Of a stretch of 64,000 bases of DNA, positions 42,161 to 51,494 are shown piece after piece. Below the pieces are notes generated by a model. That model was not told the DNA's origin. It searched no databases and worked only from the letters and a program-made list of their open reading frames with translations. The number at the start of each line of letters is the position of its first letter. The stretch's first letter is position 1. Position numbers and translations under genes: made by a program. Source of the DNA: Bog-756 sp963713625 (GTDB lineage: Bacteria; Actinomycetota; Acidimicrobiia; Acidimicrobiales; RAAP-2); contig CAVQMN010000012.1 of the NCBI GenBank assembly GCA_963713625.1, forward strand, positions 62,001-126,000, read 5' to 3'.

Positions 42161-43314
42161 TGGCAGAGCGCTGCGCAGTCATCGGAGTGGGCCAGACCCA
42201 CCACAAAGCCAAAAGGGATGACGTCTCCATCGCCGGCCTGGTCCGCGAGGCGGCCAAGATGGCCCTGGCCGACGCCGACCTGACGTGGACCGACATCGAC
42301 GCCGTGGTCATCGGCAAGGCCCCGGACATGTTCGAGGGGAACATGATGCCCGAGCTGTACCTGGCCCCTGCGCTCGGAGCGGTCGGGAAGCCCATGATCC
42401 GGGTGCACACCGCGGGATCGGTCGGAGGATCGACCGCCCTGGTGGCGGCCCACCTGGTGAAGGCCGGGATCCACAAGCGGGTCCTGACCGTGGCCTACGA
42501 GAAGCAGTCCGACTCGGACGCCATGTGGGCGCTGTCGGTGCCCCAGCCCTTCGCCGCCCCGCTGCTGGCCGGAGCGGGCGGGTACTTCGCCCCCCACATC
42601 CGGGCCTACATGCGCCGGTCGGGAGCGCCCGAATACATCGGACGGATGGTGGCGGTCAAAGACCGGCAGAACGCCATGCGCAACCCCTATGCCCACCTGC
42701 ACCTGGCCGACATCGACATGAAGATGGTCGAGGACTCGATGATGCTGTGGGACCCGCTCCGCTACCTGGAGGCGTGTCCGTCCTCCGACGGCGCCGCGGC
42801 CATGGTGCTGGCGGCCGAGGATGCGGTGTCCGGGGAGTTCCCCCCGGCCTGGATCCACGGGACGGCCATGCGGTCCGAACCCACCATGTTCGCGGGACGG
42901 GACCAGGTCAATCCGCAAGCGGGTCGTGACTGCTCGGCTGACGTCTACGCCCAGGCCGGCATCACCAACCCCCGCGAGCAGATCGATGTGGCCGAGGTGT
43001 ACGTGCCCTTCAGCTGGTACGAGCCGATGTGGCTGGAGAACCTCGGCTTCTGTGACCTGGGCGACGGCTGGAAGCTGACCGAGTCGGGGGCCACCGCCTT
43101 CGACGGGGACATCCCCTGGAACACCTCGGGGGGCGTGCTCTCGTCCAACCCGATCGGTGCGTCGGGGATGCTCCGGTTTCTGGAGGTGGCCATGCAGGTG
43201 AGGGGCCAGGCCGGCGAGCACCAAATCGATGGGGCGAGACTGGCCCTCGGCCAGGCCTACGGCGGCGGTTCCCAGTTCTTCGCCATGTGGGTGGTCGGGA
43301 GCGACAAGCCCTAA
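42160..43314 (+). CDS. Second thiolase-fold (Ltp-like) protein lacking the catalytic cysteine
   Basis: A 384-residue protein whose ATG shares a base with the previous stop. CAVIGVGQTHHKAKRDDVSIAGLV starts the first thiolase half. VHTAGSVGGSTALVAAHLV replaces the usual Cys-containing nucleophile loop, with glycine at the cysteine position. The second half contains EQIDVAEVYVPFSWYEPMWLENLGF and NTSGGVLSSNPIGASGMLRFLEVA. The two thiolase-like proteins with the two DUF35 proteins form a tight four-gene unit resembling the mycobacterial ltp3-ltp4-DUF35 arrangement. Confidence 0.8.
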   Translation: MAERCAVIGVGQTHHKAKRDDVSIAGLVREAAKMALADADLTWTDIDAVVIGKAPDMFEGNMMPELYLAPALGAVGKPMIRVHTAGSVGGSTALVAAHLVKAGIHKRVLTVAYEKQSDSDAMWALSVPQPFAAPLLAGAGGYFAPHIRAYMRRSGAPEYIGRMVAVKDRQNAMRNPYAHLHLADIDMKMVEDSMMLWDPLRYLEACPSSDGAAAMVLAAEDAVSGEFPPAWIHGTAMRSEPTMFAGRDQVNPQAGRDCSADVYAQAGITNPREQIDVAEVYVPFSWYEPMWLENLGFCDLGDGWKLTESGATAFDGDIPWNTSGGVLSSNPIGASGMLRFLEVAMQVRGQAGEHQIDGARLALGQAYGGGSQFFAMWVVGSDKP

Positions 43315-43318
43315 CCCC

Positions 43319-43392
43319 CGGGACGCGGCGGTCCTCCGGGGACGCGGGGGTCCTCCCGGGACGCGGGGGTCCCCCGGGGCGCGGCGCACCCC
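43319..43392. repeat. ~20-bp tandem repeat after the thiolase gene
   Basis: GGGACGCGGGGGTCCTCCC-type units repeat three to four times directly after the thiolase stop. Runs of G followed by C let each unit fold into a small hairpin, so the array could also act as a terminator or transcript-stability element. The gap continues to 43484 with no gene. Confidence 0.55.
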
Positions 43393-43484
43393 GTAAGCGG
43401 CGGCGCCGGGGATGTTCCGGGCCAGCAGCGCGACCGCCCCCGGCGGGGCTACTCTCGGTCGGTGCGTTGAGAACTGGTTGCCCC

Positions 43485-45194
43485 GTGTCCGACCCGCCGT
43501 CCCCTGGTCCCGGAGGTTCCCGTTTGCCCGCGTCCCGCACCCCGTCCGCCCGCCCGTCTGCGCCGCCGTCGCCGGCAGCCACACTGGTGGCACGCGACCT
43601 CTCCCACGACCGCGCCGGGCGCACCGTCCTCGATCGGGTCTCCCTCACGGTGGCGCCGGACAGCCGTATCGGGGTGGTGGGCCCGAACGGTGTCGGCAAG
43701 TCGACCCTCCTCCAACTGTTGGCGGGCATCATCGAGCCCGACCAGGGACAGGTCGTCCTCGATCCCCCGAGCGCCACTCGGGGCTACCTCTCGCAAGAAC
43801 ACGAGGCCGTCCCCGGTGAGACCGTCCGGGAGGCCCTGACCCGCCGGACCGGGGCGCGGGCCGCAGAGTTGGAGCTGGCCGAGGCGGCCGCCGGCCTGTC
43901 CGAGGGGACCGCGGCCGCCGACCTCCGTTACGAGATCGCCCTCGACCGGTTCAATGCCCTGGGGGCGGCCGATCTCGACGCCAGGATCGACGTGGCCCTC
44001 GACGGGCTGGGCGTCGGCGCCGGGCTGGCCGAGGCCGGAGCGTCCACGTTGTCGGGCGGCCAGGAGGCCAAGGTGGCGCTGGCCGCCATCGAGCTCTCCC
44101 GGTTCGACATCACCCTGCTCGACGAGCCGACCAACGACCTCGACTTCGAAGGCCTGGCCCGGCTCGAGAACTGGGTGCGATCGCGTCGGGGCGGGACGGT
44201 GATCGTCTCCCACGATCGGGACTTCCTCCAGCACACGGTGTCCACGGTGCTCGAGCTCGATCCCCACACCCGGTCGGCGCGTCTGTACGGGGGCGGATGG
44301 AGTGGGTATCGGGCTGAACGGGAAACGGCCGCACGCCATGCTTCGGAAGCCTACGAGCGCTACGACCGCCAGCGGCACCAGCTCGAGGGCCGGGCCGAGC
44401 GTCAGCGTCAGTGGGCCACCAGTGGAGTCCGCCGCGAGTCGCGGAACCCGCGTGACAACGACAAGGCCCAGCGCGACTTCCGGATCAACCGCACGGAGAA
44501 GTTGGCGTCCAAGGCCCGCCAGACCGAGCGGGCCATGGAGAGCCTCGAGGTGGTGGAGAAGCCGTTCGAAGGGTGGGACCTGCGCTTCACCATCGAAGAG
44601 GCGGCACGGGCCGGCACCGTGGTGGCCCGCCTCGACGATGCGGTCATCGAGCGGGGTTCGTTCCGGATGGGGCCGGTGGACCTCGAGATCGACTGGGGGG
44701 ACCGGGTGGCCCTGACCGGGACCAACGGGTCGGGGAAATCGACACTGGTGGCCGCCCTCCTCGGCCACCTGCCCCTGGCCGGCGGGCAACAGTGGATGGG
44801 ACCGAGCGTGGTGGTGGGGGAGCTGGGCCAGGACCGACGGGCCATGGGCGGTCGACAGGACCTGGTCCGTACGGTGACCGAGCGGTGCCAGCTGACCCAG
44901 GCCGAGGCCCGGTCGCTGCTGGCCAAGTTCGGGCTGGACGCCGAGCACGTGACCCGACCCAGCAGCTCGCTCTCGCCCGGGGAGCGGACCCGGGCCGAGC
45001 TGGCCATCTTCCAGGGGCGCGGGGTCAACTTTCTGGTGTTGGACGAGCCCACCAACCATCTCGACCTGCCCGCCATCCAACAGCTCGAATCGGCCCTGGC
45101 CGGATTCGGGGGCACCTTGTTACTGGTCTCCCACGACCGGCAGCTGCTCGAATCGGTGGATATCTCCCGCTCGATCGAGCTCTCGGTACCGTAG
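43485..45194 (+). CDS. ABC-F family ATPase (ribosome-protection/translation factor type)
   Basis: From the GTG at 43485 there are 569 residues without membrane helices. Two ATPase cassettes are visible: Walker A GPNGVGKST with LSGGQEAKVALAAIELSRFDITLLDEPTNDLD, then GTNGSGKST with LSPGERTRAELAIFQGRGVNFLVLDEPTNHLD. A charged linker between them (RQRQWATSGVRRESRNPRDNDKAQRDFR) is the ribosome-contacting interdomain region. ABC-F proteins relieve stalled ribosomes or give antibiotic resistance of the Msr/Vga kind; which applies is not clear. The start could be further upstream. Confidence 0.85.
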   Translation: MSDPPSPGPGGSRLPASRTPSARPSAPPSPAATLVARDLSHDRAGRTVLDRVSLTVAPDSRIGVVGPNGVGKSTLLQLLAGIIEPDQGQVVLDPPSATRGYLSQEHEAVPGETVREALTRRTGARAAELELAEAAAGLSEGTAAADLRYEIALDRFNALGAADLDARIDVALDGLGVGAGLAEAGASTLSGGQEAKVALAAIELSRFDITLLDEPTNDLDFEGLARLENWVRSRRGGTVIVSHDRDFLQHTVSTVLELDPHTRSARLYGGGWSGYRAERETAARHASEAYERYDRQRHQLEGRAERQRQWATSGVRRESRNPRDNDKAQRDFRINRTEKLASKARQTERAMESLEVVEKPFEGWDLRFTIEEAARAGTVVARLDDAVIERGSFRMGPVDLEIDWGDRVALTGTNGSGKSTLVAALLGHLPLAGGQQWMGPSVVVGELGQDRRAMGGRQDLVRTVTERCQLTQAEARSLLAKFGLDAEHVTRPSSSLSPGERTRAELAIFQGRGVNFLVLDEPTNHLDLPAIQQLESALAGFGGTLLLVSHDRQLLESVDISRSIELSVP

Positions 45195-45256
45195 GTGAGC
45201 GAGCGGCGACCGATGAACCGACAGGCCGGCAAGACCGGCAGACCGGAGGTGCACCC

Positions 45257-45991
45257 ATGCTGTCAACCGTGACCGACGCCTGGCAAACGCTGGTGCCTCC
45301 GGAAGGGGACCGGCACGGACCGCTGGCTCCCTTCCTGTTGACGCTGACGGTGGTCACCGGGCTGGTGGATGCCTTCAGCTATCTGGTCCTCGGGCACGTG
45401 TTCGTGGCCAACATGACCGGCAACGTGGTCTTCCTGGCCTTCGCCCTCACCGGCGCCAAGGGCTTCTCGATCGGTGCCTCGTTGGCCGCGCTCGCGGCCT
45501 TCTTCGTCGGCGCGCTGTGCAGCGGGCGGCTCATCTTCCATCTGGGACCGCGGCGGGGACGGATGTTGGCGGTGTCCACGACGTGCCAAGCCCTCCTGGT
45601 GGCCGTGGCCCTGGTGGTCGGCCTCAGCGCCCCCGACCTGGGCACGGGGGCGGCACGCTATGTCCTCATCGGGCTGATGGGTCTGGCCATGGGGATGCAG
45701 AACGGCACGGCCCGCAAGCTGGCCGTGCCCGATCTGACCACCACCGTGTTGACCCAGACCATCGTCGGCGCGGCGTTCGACGGCCGGGTGGCCGGTGGGA
45801 CCAACTCGCGGATCGGCCGGCGAGGGCTCTCGGCCCTGGCCATGTTCGGCGGGGCCGTGGTCGGTGCTCTCTGCGTGCTCCACCTGGGCAAGCCGGTCGG
45901 TCTGGCCTTCGCCCTGGCCTTGCTGGTGCCGGTGGCCGTCGGCGCCGGCCGGCTGTCAAAGACACGCCCGGCCTGGGACGAGGCCGTCTGA
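45257..45991 (+). CDS. DUF1275 (YoaK-like) membrane protein
   Basis: A 244-residue integral membrane protein from the ATG at 45257 with GGAGGTG eight bases upstream. GLVDAFSYLVLGHVFVANMTGNVVFLAFAL is the hallmark DUF1275 motif, and ALLVAVALVVGL, GLMGLAMGMQNGTARKL and TNSRIGRRGL follow in order. About six helices are present. The function is unknown; members are frequent in soil bacteria. It lies 62 bases after the ABC-F gene and may be cotranscribed. Confidence 0.85.
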   Translation: MLSTVTDAWQTLVPPEGDRHGPLAPFLLTLTVVTGLVDAFSYLVLGHVFVANMTGNVVFLAFALTGAKGFSIGASLAALAAFFVGALCSGRLIFHLGPRRGRMLAVSTTCQALLVAVALVVGLSAPDLGTGAARYVLIGLMGLAMGMQNGTARKLAVPDLTTTVLTQTIVGAAFDGRVAGGTNSRIGRRGLSALAMFGGAVVGALCVLHLGKPVGLAFALALLVPVAVGAGRLSKTRPAWDEAV

Positions 45992-46002
45992 GCAGGGTCG
46001 AC

Positions 46003-47319
46003 TCAGGAGGACCGGTTGAACACGTCCTTGCCGAAGGTGGCGGTGACCGTCCTGGCCTGGCCCAGCTTGGGCAGTCCGAAGATGTTTTCGATGGTGCCCA
46101 GAGTCGAGTAGTGGTTGTAGGGCACGCTGCTCACCGTCCCTCCCTTGATGAAGGGGGAGAGCAGGACGGTGCCGATGCGACCGCCTCCCGGACCGTTGAT
46201 CCCCGGATTGGCCGCCGCGGGCCCGGGTATCTCGTTGCAGCAGGCGGTGGCATCGGCGGGATTGCCGTTGTCTGTGTCCGCCTCGTCGAAGGTGATCTCG
46301 AGGAGGCCGTTCTTCTTGTACGCAGGCGAGCCGGTGATGAGGGGCACCCAGGTCTGCAGGAAGGTGTCGATGTTGGCAAACGGAGAGGCCGATCCCTGCT
46401 GGTTGATGCAGGGGGAGTCGTGTCCGTCATAACAGAGGTTGGGGGTGATGAAGCTGAAGTTCGGGGTGGTGCCGATGGACTTGAGGTCGGTGGCCAGTCC
46501 GGTGGTCCCCTTGGGGGTGGTTGGCGGCAGGGTCCCCGACGTGGTCCCGAGGGGCACCACATGGGCGTCGCAGTACGCGGCGTCGTCGATGATCGAGTGG
46601 AAGTAGACGAAGGGGTCGTGACGAGCGGCGTAGCCGTCCCCCGGTACCGCCGTTTCGGTCTGGTCGGGAGCCCCGATGGCCGCATGCCCGCACACGGCCG
46701 ACTCGCGGGTCGGATCGTTGCCCATGTCCTGCATGTAGCCCTTCCAGGTCAGGCCGGCCTGGGTCAGCTGGTTGGCGAGGGTGGTGATCGAGTCGGGGAA
46801 GATGCAGCCCGAGTCCGAGATCTGCCCGTCGGCGGCCACGGTGGCGTCGGGGGGGAAGTCGACATAGTGGAGGCAGTCGGACTGGTTCAGGGGATTGGGC
46901 GCCTGTCCCGAGATCAGGGCCACATAGTTGTCGTTCGAGAAGTGGCCGATGGCGTAGTAGTTGGTCAGGAGCGCTCCGGCGGCCGGAAGGGTCGTGGCCA
47001 GGTACGAGTCGTTGGCCGGGGTGCCGAAGGTCACGTCGTAGCCCTCGTTTTCGAGGATGATCACGAACACGTGGCGGATGTCGGGCAGACCGGCCGCGGT
47101 GGCCGGCGACGTTGTCGACGGGGCACCGGTCGAGGCGGACCCGGCCGACGTGGTGGTGGCGCCGTTCGAACCGGAGGAACAGGACGCGGCCACCAGGGCC
47201 AACGCGCCGAGAAGGACAGCGCCCGACCAGGTGCGGGCCGGGTGCGGCCGACGCCGGTCCCGGCGGCCGGAGCGCCACGGGCGCGAGGTCGGGGGCGACG
47301 GGTCGGATGAGGGGGGCAT
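46003..47319 (-). CDS. Secreted lipoprotein phosphoesterase (phospholipase C / acid phosphatase family)
   Basis: From the ATG at 47317-47319 there are 438 residues. A twin-arginine-rich n-region (WRSGRRDRRR) precedes a hydrophobic core and the lipobox AASC, so the mature protein is probably lipid-anchored. A Ser/Thr/Gly-rich linker follows. Then DIRHVFVIILENEGYDVTFG, NYYAIGHFSNDNYVALISGQAPNP, and NGLLEITFDEADTD match the phosphoesterase family PF04185 (phospholipase C and AcpA-type phosphatases). It should release phosphate from extracellular esters. Confidence 0.82.
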   Translation of the reverse strand: MPPSSDPSPPTSRPWRSGRRDRRRPHPARTWSGAVLLGALALVAASCSSGSNGATTTSAGSASTGAPSTTSPATAAGLPDIRHVFVIILENEGYDVTFGTPANDSYLATTLPAAGALLTNYYAIGHFSNDNYVALISGQAPNPLNQSDCLHYVDFPPDATVAADGQISDSGCIFPDSITTLANQLTQAGLTWKGYMQDMGNDPTRESAVCGHAAIGAPDQTETAVPGDGYAARHDPFVYFHSIIDDAAYCDAHVVPLGTTSGTLPPTTPKGTTGLATDLKSIGTTPNFSFITPNLCYDGHDSPCINQQGSASPFANIDTFLQTWVPLITGSPAYKKNGLLEITFDEADTDNGNPADATACCNEIPGPAAANPGINGPGGGRIGTVLLSPFIKGGTVSSVPYNHYSTLGTIENIFGLPKLGQARTVTATFGKDVFNRSS

Positions 47320-47433
47320 TGGGTGATTTCTAGTCGACCCGGTGGGCCCGCCGCGGCTTTCCCCCTGGGTCCCGGTGGGTGGCCGGCGGCCCGGTACACT
47401 CGGGCTGGTTCGCCGAGCTTCCGGAGGCATCAC

Positions 47434-47631
47434 GTGAAGATTGTTGTCGACTACGACGAGTGCGCCAGCAACGCCGTCTGCATGGGGATCGCCCCTGAGG
47501 TGTTCGAGGTGCGCGATGACGGATTCCTCTACGTGCTGAACGAGAACCCGGGCGAAGAACTGCGCGAGAAGGTCCGTCAGGCGGCCAACGGCTGCCCGAC
47601 CGGTGCCATCACCATCGTCGAGGACGAGTAA
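47434..47631 (+). CDS. 3Fe-4S-type ferredoxin
   Basis: A 65-residue protein from the GTG at 47434, with GGAGG seven bases upstream. KIVVDYDECASNAVCMGIAPEVFEV and ANGCPTGAITIVEDE give three cysteines in the Cys-x5-Cys ... Cys-Pro arrangement of small actinobacterial 3Fe-4S ferredoxins, which usually serve cytochromes P450. A TACACT box near 47395 could be its -10 element. No P450 is adjacent. It lies just upstream of glutamyl-tRNA synthetase. Confidence 0.87.
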   Translation: MKIVVDYDECASNAVCMGIAPEVFEVRDDGFLYVLNENPGEELREKVRQAANGCPTGAITIVEDE

Positions 47632-47638
47632 CCAAGGG

Positions 47639-49123
47639 GTGTCGGGAGCCACTCCGAGGGTCCGTTTCGCCCCGTCGCCCACGGGCTATTTCCATGTGGG
47701 CAGTGCCCGCACCGCGCTGTTCAACTGGCTGGTCGCCCGCCAATCGGGTGGCACGTTCGTCCTTCGCATCGAGGACACCGACGCCGAGCGCGGCCGCGAG
47801 GAGTGGGTCGACGGGATCATCTCGGCCATGCAGTGGCTGGGCATGGACGCCGACGAGGGACCTTTCCGGCAGTCGCTGCGCACCCATCGCTATCACCAGG
47901 CCGTCGACGCCCTGTGGGAGGGCGGCCACCTCTACGCCTGCGACTGCAGCCGCGAGGAGATCGATGCCCGGAACAAGGCGAACGGGATCCTCACGCCGGG
48001 CTACGACGGATTCTGCCGACCGCGCAACCTGGCGCGGGGCGAAGGGATGGCCCTGCGGTTCCGCACGCCCGACGAAGGAGTCACCGTCGTGGACGACGTC
48101 ATCCGGGGCATCGTCGAGTTCCCCTGTGCGGCCATGGACGACTTCGTGCTCGTGAAGGCCAACGGTGCCCCGTTGTTCGTCCTGGCCAACGTGGTCGACG
48201 ACATCGACATGTCGATCACCCATGTCATCCGGGGCGAAGACCTGCTGCCCACCACGCCCAAGGGCGTGCTGGTGTGGGAGGCCCTGCGCGCCGTCGGGTG
48301 GAGCACCGACGGGTCGACGGGGGCAGGGCCCGCGCCGGCACCCCCGCTGCCGGTCTTCGCCCACCTGCCCATGCTGGTCAACGAGCAGCGGAAGAAGTTG
48401 TCCAAGCGCCGGGACCCGGTGGCCGTCGAGTCCTACCGAGAGCAGGGCTACCTGCCCGATGCCTTCGTCAACTACCTGGGCCTCCTCGGGTGGAGCCCCC
48501 CCGGGGGCGAGGAGATCTTCGACCGGACACAGATGCTCGAGTGGTTCCGACTCGAAGAGGTGAACCACTCGCCTGCCTTCTTCGATGTGGTCAAGCTCAC
48601 CCACATGAACGGCGAGTACATCCGGGCCATGCCGACCGAGTCGTTCATCGAGTCGTGCCGGCCCTGGCTGACCGGCGAGCGGGCTCCGTGGCCGGACTCG
48701 AACTTCGACGAGGCCGTGTTCGCGGCGCTGGCCCCGGTGGTGCAGGAGCGGGTGGCCGTGCTCAGCGAGGTCCCGGCCATGGTCGACTTCATGTTCCTCG
48801 ATGGGCCACGCATCGAGGAGGAGGCGTGGACGAAGGCCGTCGCCACCGACGAGGTGGCCGGGACCATCCTGTCGGAAGCCATCGCCGCCTACGAGCGCCT
48901 CACCGGCCACTGGACCCACGACACCCTTCATGCCGCCACCCTGGCGGTGGGCGAGGGGGTCAACCGGAAGCTGGGCAAGGCCCAGGCCCCCATCCGGGTG
49001 GCGGTCACCGGTCGGCGGGTGGGTCCTCCGCTGTTCGAGGCGCTCGAAGCTCTCGGGCCGGATCGGACCCTCGACCGCCTGCGGTCGGCGCTGGCTCGCG
49101 CCCGAGCCGACGACCCGTCGTGA
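47639..49123 (+). CDS. gltX: Glutamyl-tRNA synthetase
   Basis: I use the GTG at 47639, seven bases after the ferredoxin stop. The 494-residue protein is a class I synthetase. RFAPSPTGYFHVGSARTALFNWL contains the HIGH-equivalent, the glutamate-specific segment is RIEDTDAERGREEW, and KLSKRRDPVAVESY contains the KMSKS-equivalent. The C-terminal anticodon-binding helical domain is present. A low-complexity insert (STDGSTGAGPAPAPPLP) sits before the second motif. It charges tRNA-Glu and, in most actinobacteria, also tRNA-Gln; genes for both tRNAs lie 4.5 kb downstream. Confidence 0.94.
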   Translation: MSGATPRVRFAPSPTGYFHVGSARTALFNWLVARQSGGTFVLRIEDTDAERGREEWVDGIISAMQWLGMDADEGPFRQSLRTHRYHQAVDALWEGGHLYACDCSREEIDARNKANGILTPGYDGFCRPRNLARGEGMALRFRTPDEGVTVVDDVIRGIVEFPCAAMDDFVLVKANGAPLFVLANVVDDIDMSITHVIRGEDLLPTTPKGVLVWEALRAVGWSTDGSTGAGPAPAPPLPVFAHLPMLVNEQRKKLSKRRDPVAVESYREQGYLPDAFVNYLGLLGWSPPGGEEIFDRTQMLEWFRLEEVNHSPAFFDVVKLTHMNGEYIRAMPTESFIESCRPWLTGERAPWPDSNFDEAVFAALAPVVQERVAVLSEVPAMVDFMFLDGPRIEEEAWTKAVATDEVAGTILSEAIAAYERLTGHWTHDTLHAATLAVGEGVNRKLGKAQAPIRVAVTGRRVGPPLFEALEALGPDRTLDRLRSALARARADDPS

Positions 49124-49135
49124 GCCTGTGCGCTC

Positions 49136-49156
49136 AGCGTCGCCTGGGGCGACGCT
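49136..49156 (+). terminator. Stem-loop after gltX
   Basis: AGCGTCGCC (49136-49144) pairs perfectly with GGCGACGCT (49148-49156) across a three-base loop. It lies 12 bases after the gltX stop and 25 before the next gene. There is no T-run, so it may be an attenuating or processing hairpin instead of a full terminator. Confidence 0.5.
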
Positions 49157-49180
49157 TGCGGCACCCGGTGCGCTGAAGGC

Positions 49181-49828
49181 GTGGGCATCCTGGCCACACT
49201 GACCGGATGGCGACTGGTCCGGTTCATCTTCCGGGTATTCGCCTTCGTGCTGGCCCTGATCCTGGTCTACCTGGTGGTGACGGCGGTGCAGGTCTGGCTC
49301 ACCAGCCGGCGCTACGAACCGCGTCTGGCCGGAGCCATCGTGGTGATGGGAGCGGCCCAGTACAACGGGGTGCCGTCCCCCGATCTGGCTTCCCGGCTGG
49401 ACGAGGCGGAGATCCTGTGGCGCCACCACCTCTCCTCTACCATCATGGTCACCGGGTCGAAGCAGCCCGGTGACAACTTCACCGAGGCGGAGGCATCGGA
49501 GCGCTACCTGGTGGCCGCCGGCATCCCCGGCCATGACATCCTCGAGGCTGGAGGGAGCAACACATGGGAGAGCCTTTCGGAGGCCGCTCCAACGCTGCTG
49601 GCCCGGGGCGACCGGACCGTCCTCATCACCAGCGACCCCTTTCACGAAGCCCGGTGCCTGGCCATTGCCGCCTCGCTCGGACTGAACCCGTATCCGACCC
49701 CGACCCGGACCTCGCCCATCACGGGCTTGTCGACCGTCCCGTACTTCGCCAAGGAAACGGTCGGGATGGCGCTCGGCCGGATCATCGGGTTCAGCCGTCT
49801 GAGCGCGATCCATCACTCACTGGGGTGA
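49181..49828 (+). CDS. YdcF/SanA-like (DUF218) membrane-anchored protein
   Basis: A 215-residue protein from GTG 49181. One N-terminal membrane anchor (FRVFAFVLALILVYLVVTAVQ) precedes a DUF218 domain: AIVVMGAAQYNGVPSPDLASRLDEAEILW, TGSKQPGDNFTEAEASERYLVAAGI, SNTWESLSEAAPTLL and VLITSDPFHEARCL. This is the ElyC/SanA/YdcF pattern linked to envelope biogenesis and polyprenyl-phosphate handling. The extracytoplasmic location follows from the anchor. Confidence 0.85.
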   Translation: MGILATLTGWRLVRFIFRVFAFVLALILVYLVVTAVQVWLTSRRYEPRLAGAIVVMGAAQYNGVPSPDLASRLDEAEILWRHHLSSTIMVTGSKQPGDNFTEAEASERYLVAAGIPGHDILEAGGSNTWESLSEAAPTLLARGDRTVLITSDPFHEARCLAIAASLGLNPYPTPTRTSPITGLSTVPYFAKETVGMALGRIIGFSRLSAIHHSLG

Positions 49829-49904
49829 CCCCGCCGGGGACCGTCGGCCGCCGTGATCTCGACGGGATGACCGCTCCGCGCCGGGCAACGGCCGGAACCG
49901 ATCG

Positions 49905-51482
49905 ATGAACCGGAACGTGCTGTTCATCACCGTCGACCAGTGGCGGGGAGACAGCCTGTCCGCCCTGGGCCATCCGGTGCTGACGACACCGACCCTCGAC
50001 CGTCTGGCTGTCGAAGGGACCTTGTTCGCCAACCACTGGGCCAACGCTGCCCCGTGCGGCCCGTCGAGGGCCTGCCTGTACACGGGGACCTATCTGCATC
50101 ACAACCGGTCGGTCAACAACGGCACCCCGCTCGACTCCCGCTTCACCAATGTCGCGTTGCTGGCGCGAGAGGCCGGCTACGACCCGGTCCTGTTCGGGTA
50201 CACCGACACCAGCCTCGATCCCCGCACCCTTCCGGGGGATGACCCCCGCCTCCGGTCCTACGAAGAGGTCCTCCCCGGCTTCCGGCCCGTGCTCCACGAG
50301 CCGTGGGAGGCCGGAAGCCGGCAGTGGGGCCGGTGGTTGGCCGCACAGGGTGTCGACGTCCCCGCCAATCCTCACGACCTCTACCGACCGATCCCGGACT
50401 ATCCCGGGGCCGACAGCCACGGCTCGACCTGGGCCCCGGCCCGCTTCAGCGCCGAGCAGTCGGAGACCGCCTTCATGGTGGAGGCGCTCACCACCTGGCT
50501 GGACCGTCACGGGGACCGTCCCTTCTTCGTCCATGCCTCATTCATCCGGCCCCATCCACCCCGCCGCAATCCCGCCGGCTACCACGACCTCTACGATGCC
50601 GACGACCTGCCCCCCTTCACCGCGGCGCCGACCAAGACGGAGGAGGCGGCCGCCCACCCCCTCAATCAGGCCCTCATGTACCTCCCCGGGGCCGGGGCCC
50701 CCGAGGACGAGACCGAGCGCCGGCAGATGCGGGCCACCTACCACGGGGCCCAGAAAGAGGTCGACGACCAGTTGGCCCGGCTCTTCGGCTATCTGGATGC
50801 CTCCGGTCTGGCCGAGTCCACGCTGGTGGTGCTCACCAGCGACCACGGCGAGATGGGCGGGGACCACTGGCTGTTCGAGAAGCTCGGCTACTGGGACGAA
50901 TCCTTTCACGTGCCCCTGATCGTGCGCGATCCCGACCCGGCCGCGTCGGCGGGTCGGGGCCGGGTGGTCCACGCCTTCACCGAGTCGGTGGACGTCCTCC
51001 CCACCATCTGCCGCTGGCTCGACGTCGATGTCCCGCTCCAGGCCGACGGTTTCGCCCTGCAGCCGTTCATCACCGGGGACGAAGGCGGGGAGCCCAGGGG
51101 AGCGCCCTCGCGGTGGGCCCCGGAGCACTGGCGGACCGAGGCCCATTGGAGCTGGAACTTCTCCAATCCGGTCACCCGGGCCGCCGAGCAGCTCTTCGGG
51201 CTGCCCATGGCCCACTGCTCACTCGATGTGGTCCGAGGCGTCGAGGCGAAGTACGTCCAGTTCGGGGCCGACCCCGCCATCCTTCCTCCGCTCCTGTTCG
51301 ACCTGACCGACGATCCGGATCAGCTGCACGACCTGGTGAAGGCGGGAGGCGCATCCGAGCAGGGGTGGCGGGCGGCCCAACGCCTGGTGCAGTGGCGCAT
51401 GCGGAACGACGAGCGGACCTTGGCCGGCACCATGCTCACCCCGACCGACGGAGTGGTGCGAATGGCGGACGAGTGGCGCTGA
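49905..51482 (+). CDS. Sulfatase-superfamily enzyme, phosphonate-monoester-hydrolase-like
   Basis: A 525-residue protein. NVLFITVDQWRGDSLSALGHP is typical of phosphonate monoester hydrolases and choline-sulfatase-like enzymes. APCGPSRACLYTG contains Cys51 in CxPSR for formylglycine formation, and LTSDHGEMGGDHWLFEK carries metal ligands. There is no signal peptide. Convergent genes encode a PhnX-like HAD hydrolase and a phosphonate-associated FAD oxidase, favouring a phosphonate-ester or related substrate over sulfate; this is inference from context. Confidence 0.84.
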   Translation: MNRNVLFITVDQWRGDSLSALGHPVLTTPTLDRLAVEGTLFANHWANAAPCGPSRACLYTGTYLHHNRSVNNGTPLDSRFTNVALLAREAGYDPVLFGYTDTSLDPRTLPGDDPRLRSYEEVLPGFRPVLHEPWEAGSRQWGRWLAAQGVDVPANPHDLYRPIPDYPGADSHGSTWAPARFSAEQSETAFMVEALTTWLDRHGDRPFFVHASFIRPHPPRRNPAGYHDLYDADDLPPFTAAPTKTEEAAAHPLNQALMYLPGAGAPEDETERRQMRATYHGAQKEVDDQLARLFGYLDASGLAESTLVVLTSDHGEMGGDHWLFEKLGYWDESFHVPLIVRDPDPAASAGRGRVVHAFTESVDVLPTICRWLDVDVPLQADGFALQPFITGDEGGEPRGAPSRWAPEHWRTEAHWSWNFSNPVTRAAEQLFGLPMAHCSLDVVRGVEAKYVQFGADPAILPPLLFDLTDDPDQLHDLVKAGGASEQGWRAAQRLVQWRMRNDERTLAGTMLTPTDGVVRMADEWR

Positions 51483-51494
51483 CCGCCGGGGGCG

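Noticed and set aside
47609..49816. A 735-codon reverse-strand frame opposite gltX and the YdcF-like gene
   Set aside because: Both forward genes have clear family motifs. The reverse frame has low-complexity composition.
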